Source: an uncultured Verrucomicrobiota bacterium (lineage in GTDB: Bacteria > Verrucomicrobiota > Verrucomicrobiia > Verrucomicrobiales > Akkermansiaceae). Taken from it: a stretch of 33,259 bases of DNA. The notes beneath the pieces are model-generated. The model did no database searches. It worked only from the letters and a program-made list of their open reading frames with translations, and was not told the origin of the DNA. Within the stretch, counting starts at the first letter, position 1; the number at the start of each line of letters is the position of its first letter. A program made the translations under genes and the position numbers. Positions 15,615 through 23,412 of the stretch are shown in pieces. The DNA lies in contig CAJXYV010000012.1 of assembly GCA_913063525.1 (NCBI GenBank), positions 1-33,259 of the forward strand. Direction: 5' to 3'.

Positions 15615-16943
15615 ATGAAAATTTCCATCGCCGTTTCCGTTTTGATTCTCGCCATCGGGGCCACGCTCGGTTGGCAGAACCAGCAGCAGTTGGCCGCCGC
15701 CCGGGTGAAACATGAAAAGCTCGTCGCCGAAGCCGCCCAGCAAGGAATCGTTCTCGATCCAAACCATCCGGCCAGTCCCCTCCGCGCCACCAGACGTCCA
15801 CGCGAAGACAAAGAGGCCATTGCCAAACAAACGGCGGCAGCGATCATCGCTTTTGCCAAGGAATTGGAAGCCCAGAAGGACAAAGGCGGGCCACCCGACG
15901 AGGCCGGACAAAAGCGCATCTTGGAATTGATGGATCGGATGATGTCGCTGGACGCCGCGCAGTTAAAAATCGTGATGGCAGAGATCCGCGCCAGCTCCGA
16001 ACTCAAGGACGAGATGCGCCAAGGGCTGATCGGGTTTTCGATCATGACGCTGGCCGACAAACACCCGCAGGCGTCGCTGGCGCTGCTCTCCGAGTCGGCG
16101 GATCTTTTCAAAGACGACGGGATGAAAAAAAACCTCATTACCTCATCGCTCAGCCGTTGGGCCAAGGACGATCCACTGGGCGCGGTGGATTGGGTGCGCA
16201 AAAACTCCGAGAAGTTTCCCGACCTGATCACCGACGATGCTAAAAAGGGTTTAATCCGCGGTGCTGCCGCGCAGAATCCGAAACTCGCGTTTCAGCTGAT
16301 TGGCGAACTTGGGATTGAGGACGCGTCGCGAGCGATTTCTCAGATTGCCCGCGCGGCCAATACATCGACCGAAAGAACGGCCACCTTGGGTGCGCTGCGC
16401 GATTATCTCGCCACGATCCGAGACGACAAGGCGCGGCAAAAAGCGCTGGGTGGTGCCATCCGCTCACTGGGCGATTCCGCATCGCGTGAAGGTTTCGAGA
16501 CGGCCAGCCAATGGGCGGCCAACGCCAAGCTGACACCCGACGAATTGGTGAGTTTTGCCGATGGCCTGGATGACCATGGCGACCCTGCCCGGAGAGGCGA
16601 CGCGGGCCAATGGGTCGAATGGATGGGAGCCAATTTGCCCGCCGACAAGGCCGACAACAAGATTCAGGAAATGGTCAGAAACTGGACCCAAAACGATTAC
16701 CAAGCCGCAGGTCAATGGCTGACGAACGCCCCCGACGGACCCGCCAAAAACAGCGCGATTTGCAGTTATGCCAAAACGATTGCCAGTTATGAACCCGAAG
16801 TCGCCGGCCAATGGGCGATGACCCTGCCACCAGGCAAAGACCGGGATAAGACCTTGCACAACATTTACGACTACTGGCCCAAGGAGGATCCCGCCGCCGC
16901 ACAAGCCGCCGCCGCGTTTGCGAAGCTCCACGGGATCAAGTAG
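15615..16943 (+). CDS. Anchored alpha-helical repeat protein B (unknown function)
   Basis: A 442-aa product from the ATG at 15615: a short basic N-terminus and hydrophobic segment (MKISIAVSVLILAIGATLGW, 1-20), then a charged helix (about 22-90) and helical repeats. The clearest repeats are RWAKDDPLGAVDWVRKN (181-197), NWTQNDYQAAGQWLTNAP, YEPEVAGQWAMTLPPG and YWPKEDPAAAQAAAAF. Each has an aromatic residue, an acidic residue, then A-x-x-W and often LPxG, at a spacing of about 35 residues, which suggests TPR-like helical hairpins. It shares anchor, linker and repeat style with protein A immediately upstream, so the pair likely arose by duplication. An outward-facing scaffold or sensor in the envelope is possible, but this is inference. 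It converges with the ORF6N gene 11 bp downstream. Confidence 0.75.
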   Translation: MKISIAVSVLILAIGATLGWQNQQQLAAARVKHEKLVAEAAQQGIVLDPNHPASPLRATRRPREDKEAIAKQTAAAIIAFAKELEAQKDKGGPPDEAGQKRILELMDRMMSLDAAQLKIVMAEIRASSELKDEMRQGLIGFSIMTLADKHPQASLALLSESADLFKDDGMKKNLITSSLSRWAKDDPLGAVDWVRKNSEKFPDLITDDAKKGLIRGAAAQNPKLAFQLIGELGIEDASRAISQIARAANTSTERTATLGALRDYLATIRDDKARQKALGGAIRSLGDSASREGFETASQWAANAKLTPDELVSFADGLDDHGDPARRGDAGQWVEWMGANLPADKADNKIQEMVRNWTQNDYQAAGQWLTNAPDGPAKNSAICSYAKTIASYEPEVAGQWAMTLPPGKDRDKTLHNIYDYWPKEDPAAAQAAAAFAKLHGIK

Positions 16944-16954
16944 GATGCAAGGGT

Positions 16955-17596
16955 TCAATCCGTGCGGAAGCCGATCTCCCGTTTGGGTGCGTCTGCCGTG
17001 GTGATGAGCGAGCGGATCGCGTCGAAGACGACTTGGAATTGATCGTCGTGTCCGGAGTACTTGGCTTCGAGCGAGTGGATTTTTTCCGCAAGCAGGGCAT
17101 TTGAGTCCATCAGGCGGCGAAGTTGAACAAAGGTCCGCATGATCGCGATGTTCACTTCCACGGCACGCGGCGAACGAAGAACGCTGGAAAGCATGGCAAC
17201 TCCTTGTTCGGTGAAAACGTAGGGAAGCGTGCGACGCCCGCCGTGAGATCTTGAGGCCGCAATCTTCGACTTCGGATCAGCGCTCTCCAAACTTGAGGTC
17301 ACAAATTGTGACCTCAAGTTTGGTGGTTGGGCGGTTAAGGTCACAAACTGCGCCCCTAAAGAATCAAACTCCTCAAATTCATTTTGAGTGAGTTGAAACA
17401 TGAAATCGTTCGGGAAACGATCCAAGTTCCGCTGGACAGCCTGGTTCAGAACTTTGGTTCCCACGCCGTAGAGTTCCGCGAGATCGGAATCCAGCAGGAC
17501 TTTTTCATAGCGGAAGACGTGAACAAGCGGCGCGATCTTTTCAGGGACGAACAACGACGCGGGTTCTTTGGGGGGAGCTTTCTTTTTGGCGGACAT
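16955..17596 (-). CDS. ORF6N domain-containing protein
   Basis: A 213-aa protein with the phage-derived ORF6N domain: IAPLVHVFRYEKVLLDSDLAELYGV (21-45), the KVLNQAVQRNLDRFPNDFMFQLT segment (48-70), LRSQFVTSS (94-102), then GGRRTLPYVFTEQGVAMLSS (119-138) and SPRAVEVNIAIMRTFVQLR (142-160). A helical tail ends the protein. ORF6N domains occur in antirepressor-like phage proteins and in many chromosomal genes of unknown role; DNA binding is likely. The stretch from S101 to H118, between the LRSQFVTS and GGRR motifs, looks longer than usual. Codons 92-103 lie on a 37-nt perfect palindrome. The gene sits downstream of ybeY by 42 bp, an unusual position in an otherwise conserved pgpH-ybeY block, so later insertion is plausible. 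Confidence 0.85.
   Translation of the reverse strand: MSAKKKAPPKEPASLFVPEKIAPLVHVFRYEKVLLDSDLAELYGVGTKVLNQAVQRNLDRFPNDFMFQLTQNEFEEFDSLGAQFVTLTAQPPNLRSQFVTSSLESADPKSKIAASRSHGGRRTLPYVFTEQGVAMLSSVLRSPRAVEVNIAIMRTFVQLRRLMDSNALLAEKIHSLEAKYSGHDDQFQVVFDAIRSLITTADAPKREIGFRTD
17287..17323. repeat. 37-nt perfect palindrome inside the ORF6N gene
   Basis: Arms CCAAACTTGAGGTCACAA (17287-17304) and its exact reverse complement (17306-17323) flank a single A at 17305. A further near-copy of the inner part, AGGTCACAAA followed by C-TG, lies at 17338-17350, 42 nt (14 codons) from the first. Confidence 0.95.
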
Positions 17597-17638
17597 GATC
17601 TGACGGGGGGAGTCAGGACTTAAATCATCGCGGAAGGA

Positions 17639-18106
17639 TCAGAAACCGAGGCGCTCGCGGAGCTCGATGGTCCAGAGCTGGGTGACAATGGTTTCCTGGG
17701 CGGCTTCCATGGCGACGCGCTCGGCAGGGTCCGCGTCTTCGTGACCGGCTAGATGGAGCAGGCCGTGGATGAAGTAGCGGAGGATTTCGCGTGCCAGCGG
17801 TTCGCCGTACTCGGCGGCTTGGCGCTCGGCGACTTCGGCCCCGATGACGATTTCACCGTGGTGGAAGGTGATGACGTCGGTGGCTCCTTCGATGTCCATG
17901 AAGTCGCGGTGGACTTGATCGCTGGTGATGTCGTCCACCAAGGCGACTTCAAGAGTGGCGAGGTGGAAAAGCGGTGCGTCCTCCTCGGTAGCATGGGCCA
18001 TGGCGAGGCGCGCGGCTTCGTGGGCGATGCTTTCGAGCGCGGTCAGCCAGCCTTCCGGGATTTCGGTGACTTGCTGGTTGTTGCCGATGATGACTTCGAG
18101 CGACAT
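17639..18106 (-). CDS. ybeY: Endoribonuclease YbeY
   Basis: YbeY is a zinc-dependent endoribonuclease for 16S rRNA 3' end maturation and ribosome quality control. The 155-aa length is normal. The conserved ATDVITF segment (75-81) and the metal motif HGLLHLAGHED (114-124) are present. H114 and H118 are in the usual places. The third ligand position, normally the last His of GYDH, is D124 here, with a His at 122 instead. ATG at 18106. The gene lies 27 bp after the 7TM-HD phosphohydrolase gene, matching the widespread pgpH-ybeY synteny; phoH is not nearby. Confidence 0.93.
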   Translation of the reverse strand: MSLEVIIGNNQQVTEIPEGWLTALESIAHEAARLAMAHATEEDAPLFHLATLEVALVDDITSDQVHRDFMDIEGATDVITFHHGEIVIGAEVAERQAAEYGEPLAREILRYFIHGLLHLAGHEDADPAERVAMEAAQETIVTQLWTIELRERLGF

Positions 18107-18133
18107 GGAGGTGGGGAGTGCGGGTGGGGAGAC

Positions 18134-19780
18134 TTAGGCGCGCTTGGGCATCGGGATGACGCGGCCGCCTTGGGTGGCGTCGGTCGCCACACGTTTGGTG
18201 GCGCTAGGACGGTCGTCTTCTTTCGGGTAGTCGATCCGACTGTGGAGCATGCTGCGCAGGGTGGAGGAGAAACTTTCTTTGACGATGGCGAGTTCCCGCA
18301 GGGTGAGGGGGCAGGCGTCGAGCTGGCCGTCGTTGATTTTGGCGCGGACGAGGTCGTCGACCAGGGTGCGGATCTTGGCCGGGGTCGGTTTGCGGAGCGA
18401 ACGCGAGGCGCTTTCGATGGTATCGGCGAGGGCGATGATGCCGCTTTCGCGACTGCTGGGGCGCGGACCTGGGTAACGGAAGTTTTTTTCGTCGATGGTG
18501 GGTAGATCTTCGGCATTTTCGAGGCGTCGATCGACCTTTTCCATCTCGGCCTTCTTCTGTTCTTGTGCCCGACGGTAGAAGAAATAAACAAGCGAATCGC
18601 CGTGGTGCTCTTGGATCACATCGATGATGCGGGGGTTGAGTTTGTTTTTCACGGCGAGATCGACACCGTCTTTGACGTGAGCGACGACAACCAGCGCACT
18701 CATCGTCGGGGTAAGGGAATCGTGGGGATTTTCCGCGCCCTCGTGTTGGTTTTCGATGAAGTAGCCGGGTTTTTTAAGTTTGCCGACGTCGTGGAAATAG
18801 GAACAAACGCGGCACATCGGGGCATTGGCACCGATTTTTTCGGCAGCAGCTTCCGCCAATGCGGCCACCACTAGGCTGTGGTGAAAGGTGCCTGGCGCTT
18901 CGAGCTGCATCCGGCGCAGCAGTTTGTGATTCAAGTCGCTGAGTTCCAGCCAGCTGATGTCCGTGGTGAGGTGGAAGATCCCCTCAAACAGAGGCAAGAG
19001 GCCGCTGATCAGCAGGGCGGTGACAATGGCCGTGCCAAATGCCAGAGCACTGCCGGTGCCAAAGGCCTGCAGGTGATTGACCGAGTCGGGGCCAAAAACC
19101 GCGAGGATGTCCAAACGCCCAAGAACGAGGCCGAGCGCCAGCGTGACGGCCCCGACATAAATCCCAGCCTGAAGAAGTTGCAGCCGTTTGCGGACTTGAT
19201 AGGCCAACAGCACACTGGTCATCCCACTGACGAGGCTGAGGATCATGTAGCTGAGGACGTCAGCCTGGGGAACCAGTAGGCAGCCGATCAAGGTGACGAA
19301 CATCGCTGAGAAGGAAGCGACTGCCCGCCCCAACAAGACTCCATGGAGCATCGGCGCAAGTGCAAACGGCACGATAAAAAACCGGAATCCATCGGAGATG
19401 GCCCCCACATCCGCCAAGCCCATCGCCAAGCGAACCATCAGCAAGTGGCCCACCAAGGTGCCAAACACCAGCAGCACGCGGCTGTTGCGACGGCAAGATC
19501 CCTGCAAACTAACATGAAACAGAACGACTGCGGTGATTGAAATGGTGAGGCCGTATAGCATCCCTTTAAACGGATCCGTTGCAAAGGCGGTGCACGCAGC
19601 GTTTCGAAGGACGAGCAAAGCACTCCCGATGGCAAAAGCGGCGTAAAGCGCGAGTTTGACCCATGTGCTTTCTTCCAACGCGCGGACGACCGGGTTTTCG
19701 CTATGAATCCGGCGCTTTTTTCCTGACGAGAGTCCCTGTCGGGCCAACCGCCAGCGTTTGATGGCATCCAAAAATCCCAC
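18134..19780 (-). CDS. 7TM-HD (PgpH-like) phosphohydrolase lacking the N-terminal ectodomain
   Basis: An integral membrane protein of 548 aa. After a basic N-terminus (1-40) come about seven to eight hydrophobic segments (41-270, the 7TMR-HD membrane part) and a cytosolic HD domain. The domain contains GTFHHSLVVAALAEAAAEKI (297-316), the HD pair H330/D331 in YFHDVGKLKKPGYF, EHHGDSLVYFFY (391-402) and ALADTIESASRSL. PgpH-type enzymes hydrolyse c-di-AMP to pApA. Full-length members have a large extracytoplasmic 7TMR-HDED domain between a first TM and the 7TM block; that domain is absent here, so the protein begins directly with the membrane part. The C-terminal tail (about 510-548) is disordered-looking. 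It is operonic with ybeY downstream. Substrate assignment is by family only. Confidence 0.85.
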   Translation of the reverse strand: MGFLDAIKRWRLARQGLSSGKKRRIHSENPVVRALEESTWVKLALYAAFAIGSALLVLRNAACTAFATDPFKGMLYGLTISITAVVLFHVSLQGSCRRNSRVLLVFGTLVGHLLMVRLAMGLADVGAISDGFRFFIVPFALAPMLHGVLLGRAVASFSAMFVTLIGCLLVPQADVLSYMILSLVSGMTSVLLAYQVRKRLQLLQAGIYVGAVTLALGLVLGRLDILAVFGPDSVNHLQAFGTGSALAFGTAIVTALLISGLLPLFEGIFHLTTDISWLELSDLNHKLLRRMQLEAPGTFHHSLVVAALAEAAAEKIGANAPMCRVCSYFHDVGKLKKPGYFIENQHEGAENPHDSLTPTMSALVVVAHVKDGVDLAVKNKLNPRIIDVIQEHHGDSLVYFFYRRAQEQKKAEMEKVDRRLENAEDLPTIDEKNFRYPGPRPSSRESGIIALADTIESASRSLRKPTPAKIRTLVDDLVRAKINDGQLDACPLTLRELAIVKESFSSTLRSMLHSRIDYPKEDDRPSATKRVATDATQGGRVIPMPKRA

Positions 19781-19843
19781 GGCGGTATGAAGGTCGATTG
19801 ATCGGGCAGTTTTTCAGGATGAGGTTCCTGCCGGGCAGCGAAT

Positions 19844-20617
19844 TTACTCCAACGCAGGACGATTGGCAACCTGCAAATCTGACACCCCACAGGGCTGTAG
19901 GTTCCGCGCAACGTACACGGTACTCTCCGAATCACGGCCCAGCAACGGATTGGGGAACTTCACGACGTGCGCCTGTGGGGCCTCGAAAACTTCCGCGAGG
20001 TGGGCGAGGAACGCCTCATCCGGCGCATCGTCAGACCACAGTGCAAAGATCCCGCCGGGCAGCAACTGCGCGGCTAGGCGGTGCAAACCCGCCGCGCTAT
20101 AAAACGCTCGGTTCTCCTCGTGCAACAGATTTTGCGGCGAGTGATCAATGTCCAATAACACAGCGTGGAAGCGCCGACCGGGCCGCAATGGGTCGAATCC
20201 CAGCTCGGGGGAGGCCGCCAGTGCGAAAAAGTCCGCATGCACGAAGCGGCAGCGCGAATCGCCCGTCAGCGTGGCCCCCAGCGGCACCAGCCCTTTTTCG
20301 TGCCACTCGATCACGGGCGCCAGCGTATCGACGACCAGTAGCTCAGCCACCCGCGGATCGCGCAGTGCAGCCACCGCCGTGTAGCCGAGCCCCAGCCCAC
20401 CGACAATCACGTCCAGCTTTTTTCCCGCCACTGCCGCCAGCCCCAGATCCGCCAGCGCTTCTTCCACGTCGTGGAACAAACTCGACATCAAAAACGCATC
20501 TCCCAGTAACACCTCATAGACAATCAAATCATCCAGCATCGCCATCCGCCGACGGCGCAAAATCAGATCACCCAGCGGCGTGGGACGGAAATCAAGCTCT
20601 TCAAACAGCGGGCGCAT
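19844..20617 (-). CDS. Spermidine synthase-like methyltransferase-fold protein
   Basis: A 257-aa soluble protein with a Rossmann fold of the spermidine synthase/SAM-dependent type: DVIVGGLGLGYTAVAAL (69-85) as the nucleotide loop, ELLVVDTLAPVIEWH (about 92-106) as the acidic second strand, FHAVLLDIDHSPQNLLH (about 150-166) as the active-site strand, and PGGIFALWSDDAPD later. The second strand and the LLDIDHSP segment resemble polyamine aminopropyltransferase-like proteins of unknown substrate rather than true SpeE, whose GGGDG motif is replaced by GGLGLG. No speD is nearby. The gene is upstream of the 7TM-HD gene by 63 bp on the same strand. ATG at 20617. Confidence 0.75.
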   Translation of the reverse strand: MRPLFEELDFRPTPLGDLILRRRRMAMLDDLIVYEVLLGDAFLMSSLFHDVEEALADLGLAAVAGKKLDVIVGGLGLGYTAVAALRDPRVAELLVVDTLAPVIEWHEKGLVPLGATLTGDSRCRFVHADFFALAASPELGFDPLRPGRRFHAVLLDIDHSPQNLLHEENRAFYSAAGLHRLAAQLLPGGIFALWSDDAPDEAFLAHLAEVFEAPQAHVVKFPNPLLGRDSESTVYVARNLQPCGVSDLQVANRPALE

Positions 20618-20762
20618 TCGCCATCTTTAGCCAGATCGCCGCCAGAAGCACCTGCAAATTGTCAATAATGCCGCGCACAGACCGAGGATCCGTCGCATAC
20701 GCGGAAGTTGACGCTGCATCGGCCCTTGCACGGGGGCGGGTAAACCTTTAGGCAAAGCACTT

Positions 20763-21401
20763 GTGGTTGGTGAAACACTCAAAACTCAACGGAAACCCTC
20801 GTGGAGACGCACCTTGGTGCGGGGGATTCTGATCTGCCTCGGCGCGGTGGCTATCTTATTGCCTGCTTGGCTACCTAACCGCCCTGGGGCACCAATCGAA
20901 CGGGCAACCGTCGATCTGCTGCGGGCATTTCTACTCTTCGCTTCAGCGGCGGTCGTGCTCGGCGCGGCTTCCCATGCAGGGCCGAACAGGCCTGTCTGCC
21001 GCGTCATGGCCTTCGCCTTGATCGCCGCATTTGTCTCTGAAATCGAAGATTTCGTGTCGGATATTCTAGGAATCAAGTTTCCGGGAATATGGATTATGAT
21101 CTTCATCTCATTAGTCACCTTGATCACGATCTTCCGCCACCGCCGGGTGATGCTGCACTTTTTTTCGACTTTGGGAAATCACGCTGGCTCTGGGCTGATC
21201 GGCGCTGCGTTGTTGATCTTGTGCGTTTTCAATCGAGTCATCGGAAGTTCGCGGTTTTGGAAAGCCACGCTGGGGCCGACCTTTTCGCCTGATGTTCCGC
21301 GCACATGCCGGAGTTATCTAGAACTGCTGGGCTGCTATCTCATATTCATCGGCGTGCTCGGCCTGTCTATCACCTTGGCGCGGCGCAAGGAGCCTTCGTA
21401 A
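20763..21401 (+). CDS. Hypothetical membrane protein
   Basis: The 212-aa product from a GTG at 20763 has a basic N-terminus and about five to six hydrophobic segments (around 20-36, 49-70, 80-96, 108-123, 143-160 and 189-205), ending in RRKEPS. Positive residues flank the membrane segments. I recognise no family or catalytic motif. The reading frame is supported by the coherent membrane pattern and by trmL starting 9 bp after its stop, which suggests co-transcription. The 145-bp gap upstream is shared with the divergent spermidine-synthase-like gene, and I see no convincing promoter in it. Confidence 0.65.
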   Translation: MVGETLKTQRKPSWRRTLVRGILICLGAVAILLPAWLPNRPGAPIERATVDLLRAFLLFASAAVVLGAASHAGPNRPVCRVMAFALIAAFVSEIEDFVSDILGIKFPGIWIMIFISLVTLITIFRHRRVMLHFFSTLGNHAGSGLIGAALLILCVFNRVIGSSRFWKATLGPTFSPDVPRTCRSYLELLGCYLIFIGVLGLSITLARRKEPS

Positions 21402-21410
21402 AAAACCGCC

Positions 21411-21872
21411 ATGTTCAACATCGTCCTCTTTGAACCCGAAATCCCACACAACGCCGGAGCTGCCGGGCGCCTCGCGCTGGCCACCGACTCCACGCTGCAC
21501 CTCGTGGAGCCGCTCGGGTTTTCGCTGGAGGACAAATACGTCCGCCGCACCGGTCTCGACTACTGGCAGGACGTCAAGCTGAAGGTCTGGAAATCCTTCG
21601 ACGAACTCCGCGCCGCCGCCGAAAGCGACGCCCAGTTCTGGTTTCTCAGCACCAAGGCGACCCAATCGCCATGGCAGGCCGCCTTCCGCGCCGGCGACTA
21701 CCTCGTCTTCGGCCCCGAAACCCGCGGCTTGCCCGAAAACCTCGTCGTCGAAGTAGGCAATCACGCGCTGCGCATCCCGATGGCACCCGGCGGCACCCGC
21801 AGCCTCAATCTTTCCACGGCCGTGGCCATCATCCTCTATGAAGCCGCCCGCCAGCAGGACCCCGCTTGGTAA
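21411..21872 (+). CDS. trmL: tRNA (cytidine(34)-2'-O)-methyltransferase TrmL
   Basis: A 153-aa SPOUT methyltransferase that modifies the 2'-OH of the wobble nucleotide in tRNA-Leu isoacceptors. The family pattern is complete: FEPEIPHNAGAAGRLA (8-23), HLVEPLGFSLEDKYVRRTGLDYW (30-52), LVFGPETRGLP (98-108) and the knotted C-terminus IPMAPGGTRSLNLSTAVAII (122-141). The ATG at 21411 follows AAGGAG at a rather long distance. It converges with the RRM gene, with a strong terminator between them. Confidence 0.95.
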   Translation: MFNIVLFEPEIPHNAGAAGRLALATDSTLHLVEPLGFSLEDKYVRRTGLDYWQDVKLKVWKSFDELRAAAESDAQFWFLSTKATQSPWQAAFRAGDYLVFGPETRGLPENLVVEVGNHALRIPMAPGGTRSLNLSTAVAIILYEAARQQDPAW

Positions 21873-21906
21873 TTCTCCCCAGTATCGTCAAATACTTCGC
21901 CAAAAA

Positions 21907-21937
21907 AAACCTCCGCCGCGGATGCGGACGGAGGTTT
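21907..21937 (-). terminator. Rho-independent terminator of the RRM gene
   Basis: AAACCTCCG (21907-21915) pairs with CGGAGGTTT (21929-21937), with an inner CCGC-GGAT-GCGG extension. On the minus strand the stem is followed by a run of eight T (complement of 21902-21909), so it terminates the RRM transcript and may also stop trmL transcription. Confidence 0.88.
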
Positions 21938-21965
21938 CGAGTAAACGGAATCGATACGATATCGA

Positions 21966-22973
21966 TCAGGCCTGGCCGGCCTTTTCTTCGGTTTCTTCCT
22001 TCGGCTCAAAGCCGTAGCGGGCTTCGAGATCGGCGACCTCGGCCACGGCGGGTGCTTCTGCTGCAGCAACCACGGTGACTTCCGTCACGGTCTCGACGAT
22101 CGTTTGGATGCTTGGTTCGGCGGCCGCTTCAACAGGCACGGCGACCACTGCAGGTCCGGTTGAGGCGAGCACAACGCGGCGCGGTTCGCCTTCGGAGCGA
22201 GCTTCTTGGTCTTCGCGTTCGTCTTGGCCCTTGGACTTGGCACCGGACACGGTCAATTTCCGCCCCATGAAGGGTTGGTCGTGCAGGACTTCCACACAGC
22301 GGACGGCTTCGTCCATGCGCAGCATTTCCACAAAGCCGTAGCCCTTGGAGCGATGGGTGCTGCGATTATAAACGATCTCGACATTTCGCACGGCACCAAC
22401 CCCTTTGAAAAGCTCTTGAAGGTCTTGTTCGCTCACGTCGTAGGACAAGTTTCCGACGTAAACGCGGGCAGACTCGACCGTGCTCGGGTCACCCCCGCGC
22501 GAGCGTTCGCCACTGCGGTTACCGCGGGGTGAGCGTTCTGGCGCTGGGCCACGATCACCTTCCGGGCGCTTTTCGCGTGGCTCGCGAGGGGCACGCGGTT
22601 CGCGTGGCTCACGCGGCGCGCGCGCTTCGCCTTCGTCGCTGCGTGCATTGCGGGTGTTTGACTTGGGAGCGCGAGTCGTGGGAAAGGGCGTCGACGGCTC
22701 GGAGTGGCGGCTTTTGCGAGATGGGGGCGAGGGCTGCTTGTAGAGGCCGATGGCTTTGAGGATTTTTTGCCAGAAACTCAGTTTCGCCGGTGCATAGGTG
22801 CGGGACGGACGGGGAGCTTGAGGGCGAAATTCCTCGGAGCGGTTGCCATCTTGGCGGCGGCCACCACTGCTGCGGCGGTCTTCGTTCTGGTTTTTGTTGC
22901 GGTTGGAGCCTCCGCGTGAGCGGCGGCGACGGCTGTCTCCCGAATTGCGGGAATCTTGTGTTGCGTTTGACAT
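21966..22973 (-). CDS. RRM-domain RNA-binding protein with Arg-rich N-terminal region
   Basis: A 335-aa protein. Residues 1-165 are low-complexity and rich in Arg, Ser, Pro and Gly, with RG-type stretches (SRRRRSRGG) and a tandem APREPREPRAPREPREKR block (119-136). One short ordered-looking segment, LSFWQKILKAIGLYKQ (65-80), breaks this. A single RRM follows (about 169-245) with RNP2 VYVGNL (171-176) and RNP1 KGYGFVEM (210-217). The acidic, Val/Ala-rich C-terminus ends in EEKAGQA. Bacterial single-RRM proteins of this type bind single-stranded RNA and are often cold- or stress-related; here the targets are unknown. ATG at 22973. A 439-bp region with several hairpins separates it from the divergent lipoprotein gene. 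Confidence 0.9.
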   Translation of the reverse strand: MSNATQDSRNSGDSRRRRSRGGSNRNKNQNEDRRSSGGRRQDGNRSEEFRPQAPRPSRTYAPAKLSFWQKILKAIGLYKQPSPPSRKSRHSEPSTPFPTTRAPKSNTRNARSDEGEARAPREPREPRAPREPREKRPEGDRGPAPERSPRGNRSGERSRGGDPSTVESARVYVGNLSYDVSEQDLQELFKGVGAVRNVEIVYNRSTHRSKGYGFVEMLRMDEAVRCVEVLHDQPFMGRKLTVSGAKSKGQDEREDQEARSEGEPRRVVLASTGPAVVAVPVEAAAEPSIQTIVETVTEVTVVAAAEAPAVAEVADLEARYGFEPKEETEEKAGQA

Positions 22974-23412
22974 GGTGTCAGTTGGGGTCGTGGTTTCAGG
23001 CGGCCCGGCGCGGCGGGCTCAGGAGCCCGGCAATGCTGGAAGGACCTCGTGCTGACTGACATGACTCCGACCAATCCGGCTTTTTGGTGCCGGGGTGAAG
23101 CTCCGCAGCGCCTGCGGAAGGGGACTTCACCTGTGTCAGAGCAAGCCAGCTTTGCGCCGCCGCCCGCGAGACAGGCGGTTCCGGGTTCCCTGGCCGGAGA
23201 CCGATTTCACCGCCCGTGGATGGAGGCAAATCGGAAAGCACGCGGCCTGATGCGGGCATCGGAGGTAGGAAAAACCTGCTCAGGATGCATCATACTGGCT
23301 TTAGTCACCTTGGCAAGGCTGGACCGCACCGTCTGCGACGAAAATACGAAAAAAGTTCGCGGGAGGGTAACAATGCTTTGCCAAAGCAGCCCGATTCTTC
23401 ATCATTCCGCAA
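22974..23412. promoter_or_regulatory. 439-bp divergent intergenic region with strong hairpins
   Basis: No convincing gene is present. It holds at least three stable inverted repeats: CGGGCT/AGCCCG (23014-23019/23024-23029), CCGGC/GCCGG (23076-23080/23089-23093), and, starting one base later, GGTGAAG/CTTCACC (23094-23100/23125-23131) enclosing CCGCAG/CTGCGG (23103-23108/23112-23117). The last two would stack coaxially. On the minus strand they would lie in the RRM mRNA leader; on the plus strand they could be a small RNA or lipoprotein leader. I could not match them to a known riboswitch, 6S, tmRNA, SRP or RNase P consensus. Confidence 0.5.

Noticed and set aside
15170..16231. Minus-strand frame of 353 codons over the helical-repeat pair
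   Set aside because: It overlaps the junction of two coherent + genes, and its Ser/Cys/Phe-rich content has no family features.
19798..20751. + strand frame of 317 codons over the spermidine-synthase-like gene
   Set aside because: Pro/Arg/Ser-rich shadow without motifs; the minus-strand gene has an obvious Rossmann fold.
23094..23260. Cobalamin or FMN riboswitch
   Set aside because: Isolated words such as GGTGAAG, GGCCGGAGACC and GTGGATGG look similar, but the required order and core boxes of either consensus are not present.
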